NCBI RefSeq assembly: GCF_003945595.2
Contig: NW_024104345.1
Span: 434,001-498,000 of the forward strand
DNA from: Pipra filicauda
Taxonomy: Eukaryota; Chordata; Aves; Passeriformes; Pipridae
DNA length: 64,000 nucleotides
Reading direction: 5' to 3'
The notes beneath the pieces were generated by a model. The model saw only the letters and a program-made list of their open reading frames with translations. It made no database searches and was not told the DNA's origin. A program made the translations under genes and the position numbers. Positions 62,294-64,000 of the stretch are shown piece by piece. Positions within the stretch are counted from its first letter, which is position 1, and each line of letters begins with the position of its first letter.

Positions 62294-62636
62294 CCCGGGA
62301 GACTCTGCCACTGCTCGCCTCGCCCCGCCCCGCCCCGCCCCGCCCCGTCCTGTCCTGTCCTGTCCTGTCCCGTCCCACCCCGTCCCGTTCGCCGCCGCTC
62401 GGAGGCGCCTCGGTCCGCCAAGGAAAGCGCTGCCCGCCCCCGGGGCTGCCGAGGCTGGTTGGCTTCTCCTGGGAGACAGCAATCCCGGGAGACAGGTACC
62501 GCCTCGGTGCACACCCGCCCCCAGCCGCAGCCGGATCCCGCCCGCTCCCGCTGCCGGGTGTCGGGAGGCGGCCCCGGGATGGGAACGCCCCGGCGCTTCC
62601 CGGAAGCTCCCGCGGCCGGGCAGACGTGTCACTGCC
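62294..62636. promoter_or_regulatory. Bidirectional CpG promoter between ACAD11 and UBA5
   Basis: Only 343 bases separate the two start codons, which point away from each other. The stretch is very GC- and CpG-rich, part of a CpG island from about 61850 to 63000, with several GC boxes and no TATA box. The two starts also have similar CCATGGCGG / CCGCCATCC surroundings, resembling a YY1-type site. Both genes are housekeeping-like, which fits a shared promoter. Transcription start points cannot be read from the sequence. Confidence 0.85.
62319..62390. repeat. Pentanucleotide tract in the shared promoter
   Basis: About fourteen 5-base units: first five CGCCC-type, then TGTCC-type, then CGTCC/CACCC variants. 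The first part forms overlapping Sp1-type GC boxes. It starts about 26 bases upstream of the ACAD11 ATG, so it is probably in the ACAD11 5' UTR or core promoter. Such tracts vary in length. Confidence 0.9.
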
Positions 62637-64000
62637 ATGGCGGATCCCGATCGGCTGGAGCGGCTGGAGCGGCGGGTGCGGGAGCTGGAGGAGGAGCTGG
62701 CCCGGGAGCGGGGCGGGCGGCGGCCGGCGCGGACCCGCATCGACACCATGAGCCCGGAGGTGACGGACTCCAACCCCTACAGGTGCGGCCGGGGCCAGGA
62801 GCCGTCCGGGAAGCGGAGGATTCCGTCGGGATAAAGAGGATGGGCAGGAGGGAGGGCCGTAGGTTGGAACTGCGGGTCTGGGGGAAGGGGATGTGGAGGG
62901 GGGCTCGGGCGGGTGCGGGTCTAAGGGCTGGGCCTGGGTGTGCCGAGGAGGGTGTCAGGACAAGGCTGAAGGCAGGTGCTCTGTGGGCAGCAGGGGAGGG
63001 ATGCTCTCGGATTTCCCACCTGCCTGGGCTGACAGGGGTGTATGTCAGAGCTACGTTGTATTATCTTGTTTTACAGTACGAGAGAAAGAGAGGAAAACTT
63101 GTGAGTTTTTCAGCTAGGTTGCTAATAAATGGACAGGTGTTGGTATAACACGAGGTCTTATTCCTCATAACTTACCTATTTTAGAGTTTGATTTATAGAA
63201 TTACTGAGCACCAGGGACCCCTTCTCTTCTGGAAATCTGATGCCTTTTTTTTTTCCTTAATACAAGTCGATATCTGTACTTTCGTTGATACTTTCAATGT
63301 AAAAATGCAATAACAGGATAAAATGTTACTTTAAAATCCTTTCACTTATCCTTAAAACCTGATAGTGTCAATTTTTTATTTTTTTTAATGTTATGTTGGA
63401 GTTAATATAATCAAATTGATCAGAAGACAGTGCAAGTCTTCACTAGTTTGCTGCCATATGGTTCATTACCGAAAAATGTGTCATCTTTCATTCTGTAAAT
63501 CTGGGATTAATTTACAAAAGTAGCTATGTGTCCTCCTGATTTCATTGACATTACTCATACCAGCTGAATAAGAAAATGAGTTTCTGCGGGGTTAGTACTC
63601 TGTTGCTAATAGGAAAGCATCTACTCTCTCATTCAGACTGTACCTAGCTGGCAATCACAACTGCAATGAAAGCAGCAAGCTTGAGTTTGGTGCTTGGAGG
63701 GGTTATTTTTAAAGCAAAAGTGATTTTAAATACCTGAAAAGCAAAATTGCTATTAGAAACATAGAGAGCATTTTCTGTGTAATGTTGCTTTTTTTTTATT
63801 CGTAGTCGCTTGATGGCATTAAAAAGAATGGGAATTGTCAAAGACTATGAGGTAGGATTCTATCTGTAATGAAATGTTACTTGCATTCTTTCCCTGGGAG
63901 GACCACTTTTGATATCCTTGTCTCTATTTTATTTCTTTCTACAGAAAATCCGTACCTTTACAGTTGCAGTAGTAGGTGTAGGTGGAGTTGGCAGTGTGAC
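62637..64000 (+). CDS. UBA5: UBA5, exons 1-3, cut by the window end
   Basis: E1 enzyme that adenylates UFM1 and passes it to UFC1, starting ufmylation at the endoplasmic reticulum. Exons 62637-62782, 63806-63851 and 63945-64000 (continues) join in phase. The N-terminus MADPDRLERLERRVRELEEE is a short coiled coil like that of human UBA5, then MSPEVTDSNPYSRLMALKRM, VKDYEKIRTF, and the start of the Rossmann fold with the ATP-binding glycines VAVVGVGGVGSVT. The start is the first ATG of this frame near the CpG promoter, in a good context (GCCATGG). The catalytic cysteine and UFM1-binding tail lie beyond the window. ACAD11 is its divergent neighbour. Confidence 0.96.
62783..63805 (+). other. UBA5: UBA5 intron 1
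   Basis: The first 200 bases are still CpG-island sequence and G-rich; the rest is AT-rich. No element or RNA gene is recognised. The long open frames that run into it from the promoter are composition effects. Confidence 0.75.

Noticed and set aside
61857..63148. Plus-strand open frames of 325 and 403 codons across the CpG island
   Set aside because: They run through ACAD11 exon 1 in antisense, the promoter and UBA5 exon 1 in wrong frames, and encode Ala/Pro/Arg/Gly-rich text. GC-rich DNA has few stops; the real products here are ACAD11 exon 1 and UBA5 exon 1.
1..64000. CRISPR arrays, bacterial operons, insertion sequences, phage or defence systems
   Set aside because: The window is spliced vertebrate DNA; no regular spacer-repeat pattern or prokaryotic gene layout is present.

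Overview
The window is vertebrate nuclear DNA, very probably from a bird and most likely a songbird. Coding sequence is split into short exons with GT/AG borders, introns carry CR1 LINE fragments (the dominant avian retroposon), and one repeat is a tRNA-Ile-headed, CR1-tailed SINE of the kind known from passerines (TguSINE1-like). The gene order DNAJC13 > ACAD11 (reverse, with ACKR4 nested inside) > UBA5 is the same neighbourhood as human 3q22.

Layout. 38-29647 (+): the last 36 coding exons of DNAJC13 (RME-8), 4,515 nt in one uninterrupted reading frame giving the C-terminal 1,504 residues with a GYF-like domain, the J domain and all four IWN repeats; its 3' UTR ends near 30385. 30386-31804: tail-to-tail spacer with no gene seen. 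31805-62293 (-): the complete ACAD11 gene, 20 coding exons, 777 residues, an aminoglycoside-phosphotransferase-like kinase fused to an acyl-CoA dehydrogenase. 46023-47084 (+): ACKR4, an intronless atypical chemokine receptor lying antisense inside the 11.9 kb thirteenth intron of ACAD11. 62294-62636: a CpG-rich, 343-bp head-to-head promoter. 62637-64000 (+): the first three exons of UBA5 (UFM1-activating E1), cut by the window end.

The genes are not one pathway. DNAJC13 works in endosomal sorting, ACAD11 in 4-hydroxy-acid and fatty-acid breakdown, ACKR4 scavenges CCL19/CCL21/CCL25, and UBA5 starts ufmylation. What links them is architecture: one nested gene, one shared promoter and one convergent pair.

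I found no bacterial-type system, CRISPR array, complete transposon or clearly novel gene. Points worth a second look are the altered DRY-box region of ACKR4, the tRNA-Ile SINE, a pair of related roughly 250-bp repeats upstream of ACKR4, the ACAD11 frame that stays open through the shared promoter, and the diverged C-terminal end of DNAJC13. Exon borders were set by hand from reading frame, splice consensus and remembered similarity to the human proteins; no alignment was run.
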